Shown here: positions 18,276 to 31,771 of the stretch, in pieces
Numbering within the stretch: position 1 is the first letter of the stretch
How the letters are laid out: each line of letters opens with the position of its first letter
NCBI GenBank assembly: GCA_037576195.1
Contig: CM075102.1
Coordinates: 30,500,745-30,564,744, forward strand
Reading direction: 5' to 3'
DNA length: 64,000 nt
Origin: Phytoseiulus persimilis
Lineage: Eukaryota; Arthropoda; Arachnida; Mesostigmata; Phytoseiidae
Notes under the pieces: model-generated
What the model was told of the DNA's origin: nothing
What the model saw: only the letters and a program-made list of their open reading frames with translations
Database searches by the model: none
Made by a program: the position numbers and the translations under genes

Positions 18276-18643
18276 AACGACAAAAAAAAAATTGTTCATA
18301 CACGTCGGAGCAACACCACCAAAGTTGGGTATTTATTCTCAACATCTCGGTCAATCACGAAATCGGACCAATTAAACGATGCCTGTACACGTTCCGGGCG
18401 TACTTCACACGGAGAATCATTTTGTATTCCTTGTACACGCTTTCGAGTCAACGCATTGGGTCGAGGCAAAAACGAGTTGTCACCGGGAAAATCTCGACAC
18501 GGAATCAGCGCTGTGACGAGCGCGAATCGAACTTGAAAGAGATACAAAGTGCTTCGCAGAGTGATAACAAATACTCTCAGCCGAATGGCCTCTGAAGTTC
18601 TCTTGAGGCTTTGAAAAATCTAATGATACAAGGGAAAACAGTT
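18276..18643. other. Shared 3' intergenic region of two convergent genes
   Basis: These 368 bases separate the stop codon of the Fer-type kinase (+) from that of the TEX10-type gene (-). I see an A run at 18282-18290 and a minus-strand AATAAA at 18332-18337, but no coding frame of note. It should hold both 3' untranslated regions. Confidence 0.6.
18332..18337 (-). terminator. AATAAA poly(A) signal, TEX10-type gene
   Basis: AATAAA on the minus strand lies about 310 bases downstream of the TEX10-type stop codon. It is the only canonical signal I found between the two convergent stops, so it is the likely signal for the minus-strand gene. This is inferred from position. Confidence 0.45.
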
Positions 18644-21345
18644 TTAGACTTGACCGAAGCCCGCGGGTGAGGTTGGGTCATCCAGGCTGTCTTCTTCGGC
18701 GAGCCTCATCACGTCTTCAATTTGGTCAAGATGAAGCTCGATCGCGGGGATGAGTTTCAGGTCGCTGAGCGTTTTTGCGCTCTTCGCGAAAGCCGCGATC
18801 AGTTTGTCGTCACATTCCTCGCAATTCGCGTTCATGACGTGGTCTAGATCCTCCATGAAAGAAGCCATCCCGTACACTCGGTAGTAGTCCGTACACGCTT
18901 TCAGAACCTCAGGATCAGGGCTTGGCACGAGGAATTGGGTGACAACGAGCTGATTGATCAGATTGTCCAATGTTTCCACCACATCCTCACCGAACAGCTC
19001 CAAGTCGTGCATGAGCAGCAGCAAATTCGTCAGAGTAACGCTGGAGAGTTTGAGAGGGTTGTCACCGTATTCCCATGCTTGCAACAGGGCCCATGTCAGT
19101 TCTGTGACGCGCTGGCGCACTTTTTGGTTCGCGAGGATGGAGCGCCGTATCGAGGCTTGCATGCCTCTCTGCGAAGCCGTCACATATTTTAACTGTAGAG
19201 CGCTCGTATGCATCATTTCGAAGTATTGCATCTTCGGCTGCAGCTGATGTACTTCCGAGCTCCGCGACCGTTGACCTTCGTCGAGGTCCAGGTAAATGCT
19301 CAGAGCGAATTCCGAGATCAGGTTGACGTGTTCGATATGGAGCAGTGCCGCAACGTTGTTCCCCGGTTCTTGGAGCAAGTTAATCCACGCCTCATCGAGC
19401 TTCCAGAATAAATGGCCCACGACGAAGAGCATGTCGTCCGCAGTCAAATAACCCTCGTACCAGAAGTCCAGTATGATTTTCACGTGGTCTCCTCGCAGCG
19501 GCGCTTGATCGAGGATGAGGCGCAGTGCCAGACGGCTCTGCTGGTGCGTGAGCCGGAGGAGCTGCTCCAGTGTTGAGAGTGACAGAGATCCGATGCCTTC
19601 GAGGTAAGCCGGCAGCATCAGCGAATGGAGGCTTTCAAGGAAAGAGATTTCGTCGGCGCACATCGTCGGGTACTGGAGAATGATCTTCGAAACGAACGCA
19701 GGCATTTTGAGGAGCATCTGACTCATGTGGAAGTCGCCAATGATTTCGTTGCAGGCCTTCAGGTAAAAATCATAGAAGGGCTTCCGATGCTGGCCTTTCT
19801 TCGTGAAGAATAAAGAGTTCACGTACTGGAGAACCTCGGGCGAGTCGTTCATGGCCCTTGTAGCAACGTCGAGCAATAGCTTAGTATCGCTGGGCGCGGG
19901 ACTTCCTCTCAGCTCGATGAACAGAGTTTTGTTCAGCGCCAAGTTTTTCCCTCCGTGGATGGTGATCAGAAACTTTGCGAGGCGCAAGTTGACGGTTGTG
20001 CACGAGTTGTTGTCGAAACTCAGCGGGAGCCTGCTTTTGAAGAAATTCAGGGCTTGCTCCGGGAGACTCTTGAAATCGGTGTCCTGAGACAGATCAGCCC
20101 ACTCTGTGACGGTCAGCATCAGGAGCGAAATTTTGGCGAAGGAATCGTGCTTGATTTGTTCGCTGCCCGACGTGATCTCAACGCTCTCGACGCCCGACCA
20201 CATTTCGAGCAGGACAGGGATCATCTCATTCGCGACTGCGTTGCCTTGAAGCTGCATGGTGGGCCCGCTCTGGGCCGCTTTGTTCGTGAACCATCTTATC
20301 CGAGGACTCACCGATGCCAGACCCTGGATGAGAGGAAACGGATAGCAATCGTTAGAAATCCAGTGATCCAAGACACATGACTTCTTTTAGTGGAATGAGC
20401 ATAAACGCTTGGTGCGATTTCACCCGGCGGCAAGACGAGGAAAAAAGTTCAACTCACATTGCAGGACTTCCTTCGGGATTTGCCATCGCGATGGTAAGTT
20501 TTCATCAAATACTGAATCATCCTCGAGAGAGCGTCACATGCATCGCCCCACAGTTTGATGTGGTTCTTGCTGCATTTCAGCTCCATGTTGAGTTTGCGAC
20601 CCGAGAGATCTTCTTTTGTAGACGAGACGAGATCCATGACATTTTCAAGAATCGGATAGTTCCTAGAAAGCTCCAGGGGGATGTGCTTGAAAAGCATGGC
20701 GAGACAATTCAAGCCATCAACCTTAACGGCCCAATCGAGACTGGTCAGAGAGCTCTGTAAACTTAGGATGAGATCATCTGACAAAGCTGCTCGTTGCTCC
20801 GGTGCGAAACTGTCGAGAATCTTGTTCAGCATAGCCGTGGCCCCCATTCGAATCTGAACATCGTTGTGAGATGTCAGGTTACCGAGGCGCTTCAAGAGTG
20901 CTTGACGTCTGTCCGAACTTAATTGAGCGAGGATTCGGGCGAGGGTTTGGAGACCTAAAAGAATTCTCCCGTTACAGAGAAGCCGAACATGTTCAGAGAC
21001 CGAGCCTGAGAGATTTGTCGCAAATATTTTCCACATTAGTCTATCACGAGTGGCAAAGACACACAGCCTCGCACTCATCAAACGGCAGGATCCCTTTGCT
21101 CAGGAGCAACTCGAAGGATAACACTCACCATCGAAAATCAGGCTCGGGTTGGAACTTCTGATTCTGTTTGCGACAGATTGAAACTGGTCCTTGACGTCCT
21201 TCGAGTCTTCTCTCAGTTGGGAACGAATGGCGATCTTTTTACTCTTGAAACTCGTATCTGTGAAGTTGAGGCCGCGACTCACTGTGCGCCCGACTTTGAG
21301 TTTAACTTTTTGGAAGTCTTTTTTCGCGAGTTTGCTGCCGCCCAT
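18644..21345 (-). CDS. TEX10: TEX10/Ipi1-like ribosome-biogenesis protein
   Basis: Three exons on the minus strand, 21345-21129, 20954-20458 and 20380-18644, join in phase to give 816 residues (vertebrate TEX10 is about 930). The N-terminus MGGSKLAKKDFQKVKLKVG matches the DFQKVKLKVGKK signature of TEX10 and yeast Ipi1. It is followed by the TSFKSKKI stretch and, in exon 2, helical HEAT-like repeats of the Ipi1 N-terminal domain (GLQTLARIL, then VRMGATAML-type repeats). The long last exon is leucine-rich and helical throughout, as in the family. By family, TEX10 works with PELP1 and WDR18 (and LAS1L/NOL9 or SENP3) in the nuclear rixosome, which processes the ITS2 spacer for 60S subunit maturation. 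The start is the first ATG before the conserved block; open frame continues upstream without another ATG in good context. Confidence 0.85.
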
Positions 21346-23195
21346 TCCGACTCCGGAGGAAATTCTTGATTCTCCTGACAAGGGGCTCTGACAATCTTCG
21401 GAGAGGGGGAAATAGCTTAACTCGCTCAGTGAACCATACACAATCTTCTATCACTTCAGTTCCTCTCAATCACCACATGACGAACTGTGGAACACCGTTC
21501 CGGCGAAGCTCATGTATTTAGTTCCGCGACGGCGTCTGCTTGTTTTTGAGAGAGGGTTGCGCAAGCCACTAGTGGCGCCAAAATGGAACGTGAAAACATC
21601 CGACAGGACATGTCGGCTCGAATTTGATGGCGATGCAGTCGACCTCGGTTGCGGTTGATTGGCGACGGTTATTCTCGATTTCATCAAGCATGAGACAGCA
21701 GCGGTTCTGTTACAGGAGTCTGCCAGGAGTCTTCAGCGGAACGCTCGAACAAGGGAACGAGCAGTGCCGGGCGGAGCATTCACGAAGTCTTGAACTTTCT
21801 CGAGCCGGGGCAACCTGCAGGCCCAATCACATACAGACTCGAGAAAGATAGAAAGCGAAATCTCGAGACATCCATTCCAAGAATTTCGGCCCCGGGACGC
21901 CGCTTCTGGTGGCTCCAAAACGTCGTCTCCTGAATAGTGGCAATCACGATTCACCCCTGCGGAATTGAGTGCTGGATGCCGAGTTAAGAGCTGTGTTATG
22001 ATCGTGTGGCGGCGTGAGCTAACCTCAAGAACTCCCGAGATATTTGGGAGCAGTATTCAGGAACCGGGGCCAGAGCCGGATTCACGACTGAAAGGAATTT
22101 CCGCCGCCAGGCTGGAAAGAATTGACGCCCCTGAACTGGAACACGATGCTGCGCCTAAACTGGAAGGCATTGCCGCCCCCAGATCGAAAATATATTTCCG
22201 CCGTGTTCCCAAGGGAGGTATGGCAACCGTGTCCTCCGATTCGACAGTGAAGCGGATGGGAAGGAGCTTCATGGGTGGAAGCATCGGAGAGCGTGCCGAC
22301 CCCGAAAATGCCTTCGCCCCCTTCGGAGCTGTCGTCGCGTTCGAGAGCAGTGAAGTGGCGAAGCCAGTTTTTCCGTCCGTTTTTTGAACCCCACGAAGGT
22401 ATAGCTGCTAAGGGAAACAATCTGCTGAGGGCGAATCATGGAGTTTCCGACGATAACTTGTTAGAACTGGAGAGGATCCATCCCCTGCGGTTCTGGTGCC
22501 ATCCACAGAATGCGCTGCTCCGACACTGTTCTTTCCCGCCGGAAAGAGGGAATCGGCATCGTAGCGTTCTCTTCCGAAGTCATAGTGCACACTTCTGCCA
22601 CCTGATGAGGGCTCCGATAAACCCGGATCTACCCACCTTCGAGGTACCACCTTCGTGATCTACTTGCAGGGCGGACAGAAAGAGTGACAAACTCACAAGC
22701 TGTCGAACTGAGAGGCGGGCGGGTAATATATAGTAAGGAGTAGGATACCATCGATTATCCAGCATTCTCATCCTAGGTTCCCCGTTGGGCGTTTTCCCGG
22801 CTTTGACAAGACGTGAATTGGCAGGATATTCTCTGTTTCGTTGGAAAACTGATGGTGCTAGCTGATCCAGCGTCGCAAGATACGAGCTCAGTCAAGGAAT
22901 ATGGATGATTCGGCGGTCCTCCGAGTCTCACTTGGGTGAAGAATACGAATCGACGAAACGGAACAGAACCCCCATCCCACTAAGCCAGTCTCTATGGCTC
23001 CGCTGTGATGAGAAAGATTTCGGGCTCATTGACTTCGGGCTCATCCGTTTCGCATCATCTCTTTCGGGCTGTTGGACACCAGGCGGGGCAGCCCTCCGCT
23101 CCCTGGGGATTGATTGGCGAATGAAACGACTATCAGGGGCGAGAAACAAAATTTATTTCAATGTCCTGATTCCATCATGATCACTGGAGAGCTAT
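21346..23195. other. Intergenic stretch between TEX10-type and TPH genes
   Basis: No gene could be supported. On the minus strand near 22,085-22,200 there is an imperfect run of about 30-base units ending in TTCCAG or TTTCAG (peptide reading G-N-x-F-Q in one frame, Ala/Ser-rich in another). A TATATAT hexamer-plus lies at 22,726-22,732 with a TCAGT initiator-like motif at 22,707-22,711 on the same strand. These could mark a small minus-strand gene such as a secreted or cuticular protein, but no start codon and splice chain convinced me. Confidence 0.4.
23152..23157 (-). terminator. AATAAA poly(A) signal, tryptophan hydroxylase gene
   Basis: AATAAA on the minus strand lies about 40 bases past the hydroxylase stop codon, implying a very short 3' untranslated region. 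Confidence 0.65.
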
Positions 23196-26547
<3,352 letters not shown>

Positions 26548-29260
26548 GGCCGGCGTGGAGCAGCATCTTCTGCGTTGGAATTGGAATCGGCGCCTGGTGG
26601 CTGCATTCGAGTTCCCCGAAGACAACATCTCACTCTGACCTTCTTTATCCACTCTCTCTCTCTTTCTTTCTCTAATTTCCGAGTTGCGACAGGCAAGCGA
26701 CTCCAACCAACTCCAGCGTGAGGCCGAAGTTGATCCGGACTGAAGACTTTTCGTGGGACGGTGCGCTCTTCATAAGGGCTCGAACGCGCGCAATCTGCGC
26801 ATGCTCACATCGGACCTCATTGCACCGAACGATGGAGGGAAGGAAAGCCGGCAGGCAGGGAGGCGACAAGGCATGAGCCAGCAGGCCGGTCGCAGGCGGT
26901 CTCTGTGAAGGAGTGGCCACAGATAACGACGTTGCCAGGATGCCGCCAAAGTTGGAATGTGATTCCCAGCAATAAAGCCAATATCTCGCGCTTCTTCTCC
27001 TCCGGGATACCGTCGTGAACTCGGTTCCTGGGAGCCCGAATCCCCGCTGGCTGCTTTTTGCCGCGAGCCTTCCAACCCACCGGGCCGATAAGGCAAGAAG
27101 CACGCGGCCGAGAGTTGCAGGAAGCTCTTGCAGGCGAGGTATAATGGTCGCGTTGACTGCATCTCAATGAAGTTCGCCCACGCAAGCAAGAACGGCAAGC
27201 GAAGATCACTCACCGCCTCCGAGCGAATAATGCCTTGGTAGGGAGCTCGTTTTGGCTTTCGTTTCTCGGTTTGCTCACTCTGATTGCTCAACCGGCGAAT
27301 ATGATTGATGCCACCTCATTGGCTGACCACTTGGCTGGGCAGGGGCGATGATCGAAACAGAAATTTCTTTCCTACGAGCAACAACGACTCAGACGCCACT
27401 AGTTGCGCTCAGATAAACATGAATGGACGGGCTCGCGGTCGCGCCAAAGCCGCGATGTTTAAAACGTGCGATCTCGACCAATGGTCACTCGTGAATCGCG
27501 AGTTTAGGGAATATGTTCAGCGGTGAATCATCGGGTGAACCTGAGGATGCCCAAGTCTGAAGAACACTCTGTGAAACCCTCGACTGTGTACAAAAGAAGA
27601 CGGTTACTCGGGATCGGAACGCATGAGATCTGCGCTGCAGGCGTTTGCCGCATATTTCTCCGTCGAGTATCTTCCTGATGGCCCTCGACAAAATCCCGAT
27701 ACAGCGATGGGTGAACCAGCACGAAACTCGGGGAGGAGGCAGCCCCGCAAGCTTTCATTACTAGCTTATCCTCCCGAAAGTTGTTGCATATTACGCTCAA
27801 CAAACACCACGACAGACAAGATGGCCCACTGCCCTCTGTGCGGTGTTACAAGATCTTGTGGGTGGTGAGCTTCGAGAGCTGAGTCGGCCCGAGACTGTCT
27901 CGAACGACCTTTCTTCCTTCCAATGCATTTCGACAAAACTCTCACTCGTCCTTCTAACGCTGCCCTGTTCCCAGATTCCCTGGCTCTAGGACTCGACGTT
28001 CGATCCGAGCCCGCGCCTACAGACGGATGACTTGATTCATGATAATGACGTGTAGTTTCGCGGAGTGAATTCTTCATCCGCCTGCGATTGCTGCTGAAGA
28101 ATATCGCAACGGCGGTCATTTGCCGAACCATATCCGAAGTGGTTCACAAGGCGATGGTGTTGGCCCTCCTCCACCACATGAGAGAAGTTTGAGAGACAGC
28201 CAAGCAGACAAGCAAACACGCAGGGAGGCGGGCAGACAAACGGACAGACGTGTTGGTGGGCCCGCGAGTCGGCAAGAGGCAGAGCTCGTGCACACCAGAC
28301 TCTAGGTTCGTCAGGCCACCAGAAGAGCCACCGGCCGAGCGACCAAGCCTCCGACGTGTGCCGCCCTACGAAAGCTTGTATCACATTCCGCATTGGCACC
28401 ATCAGTCGCTATCGCCAAGGAGTGAGGTAGGTTCTCGCAAATTCCCTCAAGTGCATCCGAAACCGGAGACTTGAATGTCCGGCCTGAGGGGATCTTCAGG
28501 TTGGAACTCGGCGATGCTTGTTCGTTGACAAAGAGTTATATTGCACTCGCTCTTGCCCCAGCAGACGTTTTGAGTGCTCCGGCTCCGAGTGCGCCGAGTT
28601 TGCGGATTCGACTCGGGTTGATTTCGCCCGAGCGTCAAACGTTGGTCCTATCGGTCGGTTTTCGTCAACAGTCGGGTTCGCAGCTTATGCAAGGCTCAGG
28701 GTTCGGCAGCTGAGCGAGCTAGTTATGGCTTTCGTGGTCGCTGAGAACACTTCCTGACTAGGCGCTGGCAGGACAGTGGTTTGTCTTCCGGCTCACGAGG
28801 CGAACATAGGGCGAAAGTCAGATCAGTGTGAACACCTTTTCTTTTCTGAATACTCAAGACTCGCTCTTATCAGCCGTTTGTTCGACTGGTCGATAACCGG
28901 TCACGGATTCTGAGCAAAACGTCGATGTATCCTCAGTTTGAGACGGGTTCCATCCGCAGAGTTTGATTCCTTGTGTGACTCTCCTTGTGCGCCACGAGGG
29001 GAGCCGGCGATTCTCGGAGGAAGAGGGATCGGAATCTTGCTTCGCGTCTACCGCGCCTCGTCGTGGCATAAATACCGTTACGATTGTTTAATGGAAATTC
29101 CAGGCCAAGGTCAAATGTAGGCGAAGACTGGGAACTCATAGGCTCTCGCCGCCGGCTTACCCGGGGCTCACTTTGAACTGCTTCGAAAGCTCAGGATGAA
29201 TCTATTCGGGTTCGATCGCATTCAATTCGCTTCCTCGATTCCCAGAGTGATCCTGCGAAA
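26548..29260. other. Intergenic stretch upstream of TPH and the proline-rich gene
   Basis: This region lies head-to-head between the hydroxylase (-) and the proline-rich gene (+), so it should carry both promoters. A CT-rich tract at about 26,650-26,680 sits just upstream of the chosen TPH start. Overlapping ORFs on both strands at 26.7-27.3 kb show no motif. No supported gene is seen. Confidence 0.45.
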
Positions 29261-31252
29261 ATGTCGGCGCCTCCTCCGCCCCCGCCGCCACCCCCACCTC
29301 CAGGGTGGAAACCCAATTGGAGGGAGGAACGAGCCAAAGAAGATAGAAAAGAGGGGAAATCATCCAGTCAGCCGGTAAAAATTCCGAATTCAGGACCTCA
29401 GAGCCCGAAGCCGCCCGTCGGGTCCGGGCCCGACGGATCGTTCACACAATACGACCGCTTGCCGGAGAAACTGCAGAGCACTCTTTCGAAAGACAAGAAA
29501 CCCTTCACCTATACTCCAGCTGGTATCGATCTGTCCGAGATCAAGTCGCCGAAATTCCAGAAGAAGGTCAACAGAGCGAAACAGCTCGGAGAGTGAGTTT
29601 TCGACTGCGGGTCTGCATTCTCGAGTCGGAATCGGACGAAAATATTCTCGATGATGTTTCGGAAACACGTTTCAGACGCAGCACACCTGGTTCTCCTGAG
29701 CTCAACGAATATGGACAACAGGCGCCTTTGTGGCCCGACGATATTCGTAAGTCAACTGAGCGAAATATTTCTCCTCTCGGAGGATGAGCGTGATCCCTGA
29801 CAGGAAAAAGTCGGTTCTCGAGCCCCGACTCTTCGCAGCTCTGATGTCCTCTCTTGGATTTCAGAGGACATCACGGAGTATTGCAACAATCCTGCTGAAC
29901 TAGATGAATCGATGACGAATCCTCGCTACACGGGATCGAAGATTCCGTCGCGTTCCTTCAAGGTTCTACAGGCGATCACCGCGACTTCGGACGATGAGTG
30001 TTCGTCTCCAGCGTTCAGTCCCAGAGGTGTCTCGCAAGCAGCACCCGCTCCACCGCCGCCGCCCGCTGAGTTTTCCACGCCATCGTCCTACGGTCCGTCC
30101 TCGACGCCGTTCTCTGACTACTCCTTCGCACCGGAGACATCTCTGTACACGCAGCCGACTCCTACCTACAGGAAGGTGCCGCCACCGATTCCACCCAAGC
30201 CCCCACGTGGGATCCCCCGGGACTCTCCTCTCTCGCCGTTATCGATTTCCACACCTGCGGCCCCGATTTCACCCCCAACTGCTTCCTACACACCAAAGTC
30301 GTTCGCCCAAACCGTGCCTCAGTCCCCAATGTTCAACCCGAGCTCCTTCGCGCCAGACGTGCCACCATCCCCTGTTTATACTTCGGCTCCACCGCTTCCC
30401 CCTTCCCCTCTTCTATACTCAGCGTCATCGTCGTTCGGGCCACCACCCGTCCCCCCACCGCCGTCGTTCGCTTCAAGACCGGCTAACGACTCCCAGAATC
30501 GGCAGCCGTTCTCCGAGAGTTTCTACAGGTCCACCGTGAATCCTGTTTTCAAAACTTACACTCCTCCGCCATCAGTGAGGCAAACCGTTAGGTCTGGGCC
30601 GGGATTCAAGGAAACGACCACACACAGGTCGGGACCCGGATATGAAGAAACAACCACCTATTCGAGCTACTCCTCCCCGTCCTACAGTGACGGCACGCAG
30701 ACCCTCCCGCTCCGACGGGAATCGAAACGATCCACGACGAAGTCCTCGTTCAAATCGCAACCATACTACGACTCGCCGTATCAGACCTTGCTGGAAAGTC
30801 CTCAGTTCCGGGACCCGTTCAGCTTCGGTGGGCTGACCCCGAGTTACTCGAACCCCTACACCGAGCAGTTCAAATACGGTCGCAACGAGCCGCTTTCGGC
30901 CCCGATTCGCAACCAGCCGTTCTTCCCTCCGAGGCCAAGTTTCCAGCCTCCGACTCAGCCTCCGCCTCAGCCTACCATGAGACAATCCACAACTTCGTCA
31001 TCTATTCAAAAAAACACTCGGACTTCCGGAGGCGAAGACAGACCGCTCTCGATGACATCGAAGTTTTTCGACGAAATCAATCAGATGTTTGATCAAACAT
31101 CCGCTAACATAAGTGAGTATTTCCACGACGATCCATAGATCACGTGCTTTCCGAATTGATTCAAGCGGAGAGGATGACGCGATCGCCCCTTCCCACTTGT
31201 TTCCCTCCTTGTAACTATTACAGGTCGCGAGATGTATGGGACAGACTTCTAG
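29261..31252 (+). CDS. Proline-rich, probably actin/Z-disc-associated adaptor protein
   Basis: Four exons, 29261-29592, 29676-29746, 29865-31112 and 31224-31252, join in phase and encode 559 residues. The start context is AAAATGT. The protein opens with MSA followed by 11 prolines and GWKPNW. A basic segment and a conserved-looking block (FTYTPAGIDLSEIKSP, about 88-103) follow, then SRSFKVLQAIT (about 156). A long Pro/Ser/Tyr-rich middle (about 180-500) carries many PPxP and poly-Pro stretches suited to SH3, WW or profilin binding. The C-terminus ends SREMYGTDF if the strong GTGAGT donor at 31113 is used. If it is not, the frame stops at 31138. I associate the FTYTP and SFKVLQ blocks with muscle or cytoskeletal scaffold proteins, but I cannot name the family firmly. 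No membrane segment or signal peptide is seen. Confidence 0.75.
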
Positions 31253-31650
31253 AAGTGGCTCTGGCTCTGCATTCAACCTCCATCATCATCCACTCAAACC
31301 ATTCCTCGAGGATAATCATGGCGAAGATGAGTCTTCAAGGCCTATTTCACGGCATCAATCATCGGCGTTCAGTTCCGAAATCGTGTAATGAACGACCAAC
31401 GGGTCCAATCGGGAGCCCCTAGAAAAACTTTTACTTCGTTCGGAAAGTGCGAACGACTTCACAAAGATTTTCTCCGTTGCCGGAACGCATTGTTATCGAA
31501 TGTTGTTGTTTTTCTCGCGAATAAAAAAAAGAGTCGGAAACAGAATCAGAATGAATTGCTCGAGGTAAGACCTAGAAGCGCGTGGTAGAACTGACGACAC
31601 CGTTTCGGAATAACCTGTAGAGGCATCGTTCAGTTTCTTCAGCACAAGTT

Positions 31651-31656
31651 TTTATT
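31651..31656 (-). terminator. AATAAA poly(A) signal, carboxypeptidase gene
   Basis: Minus-strand AATAAA lies about 116 bases downstream of the carboxypeptidase stop codon. Confidence 0.6.
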
Positions 31657-31694
31657 CTGGGTTCCCGGCTTCTTTCGCGTTCGAGGAAGAACTC

Positions 31695-31700
31695 AATAAA
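31695..31700 (+). terminator. AATAAA poly(A) signal, proline-rich gene
   Basis: Plus-strand AATAAA lies about 443 bases downstream of the chosen stop at 31252. An alternative AATAAA lies near 31520 in an A-rich stretch, which would give a shorter transcript. Confidence 0.5.
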
Positions 31701-31771
31701 TTACCGTGGAACGAGAATTCTTTGCACGAAAACTGTACAAGAGAACAAGAAACACCGGCTGCATGTATCGT

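Larger units (their letters stand above)
31253..31771. other. Overlapping 3' regions of convergent genes
   Basis: This 519-base gap separates the stops of the proline-rich gene (+) and the carboxypeptidase (-). It holds an AATAAA for each gene about 40 bases apart and no coding frame of note. The plus-strand signal lies beyond the minus-strand one, so the two mature transcripts should overlap at their 3' ends. Confidence 0.6.

Noticed and set aside
20270-20313. GTGAGT donor inside the last TEX10-type exon with an acceptor 44 bases later
   Set aside because: Removing 44 bases breaks the reading frame, while reading through keeps it open for 575 more codons, so the site is probably not used.
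29994-30985. Long frames in other registers over the proline-rich gene
   Set aside because: They are shadows of the Pro/Ser-rich coding exon: skewed codons keep neighbouring and antisense frames open. The His/Arg/Pro- and Arg/Leu-rich peptides are typical by-products.
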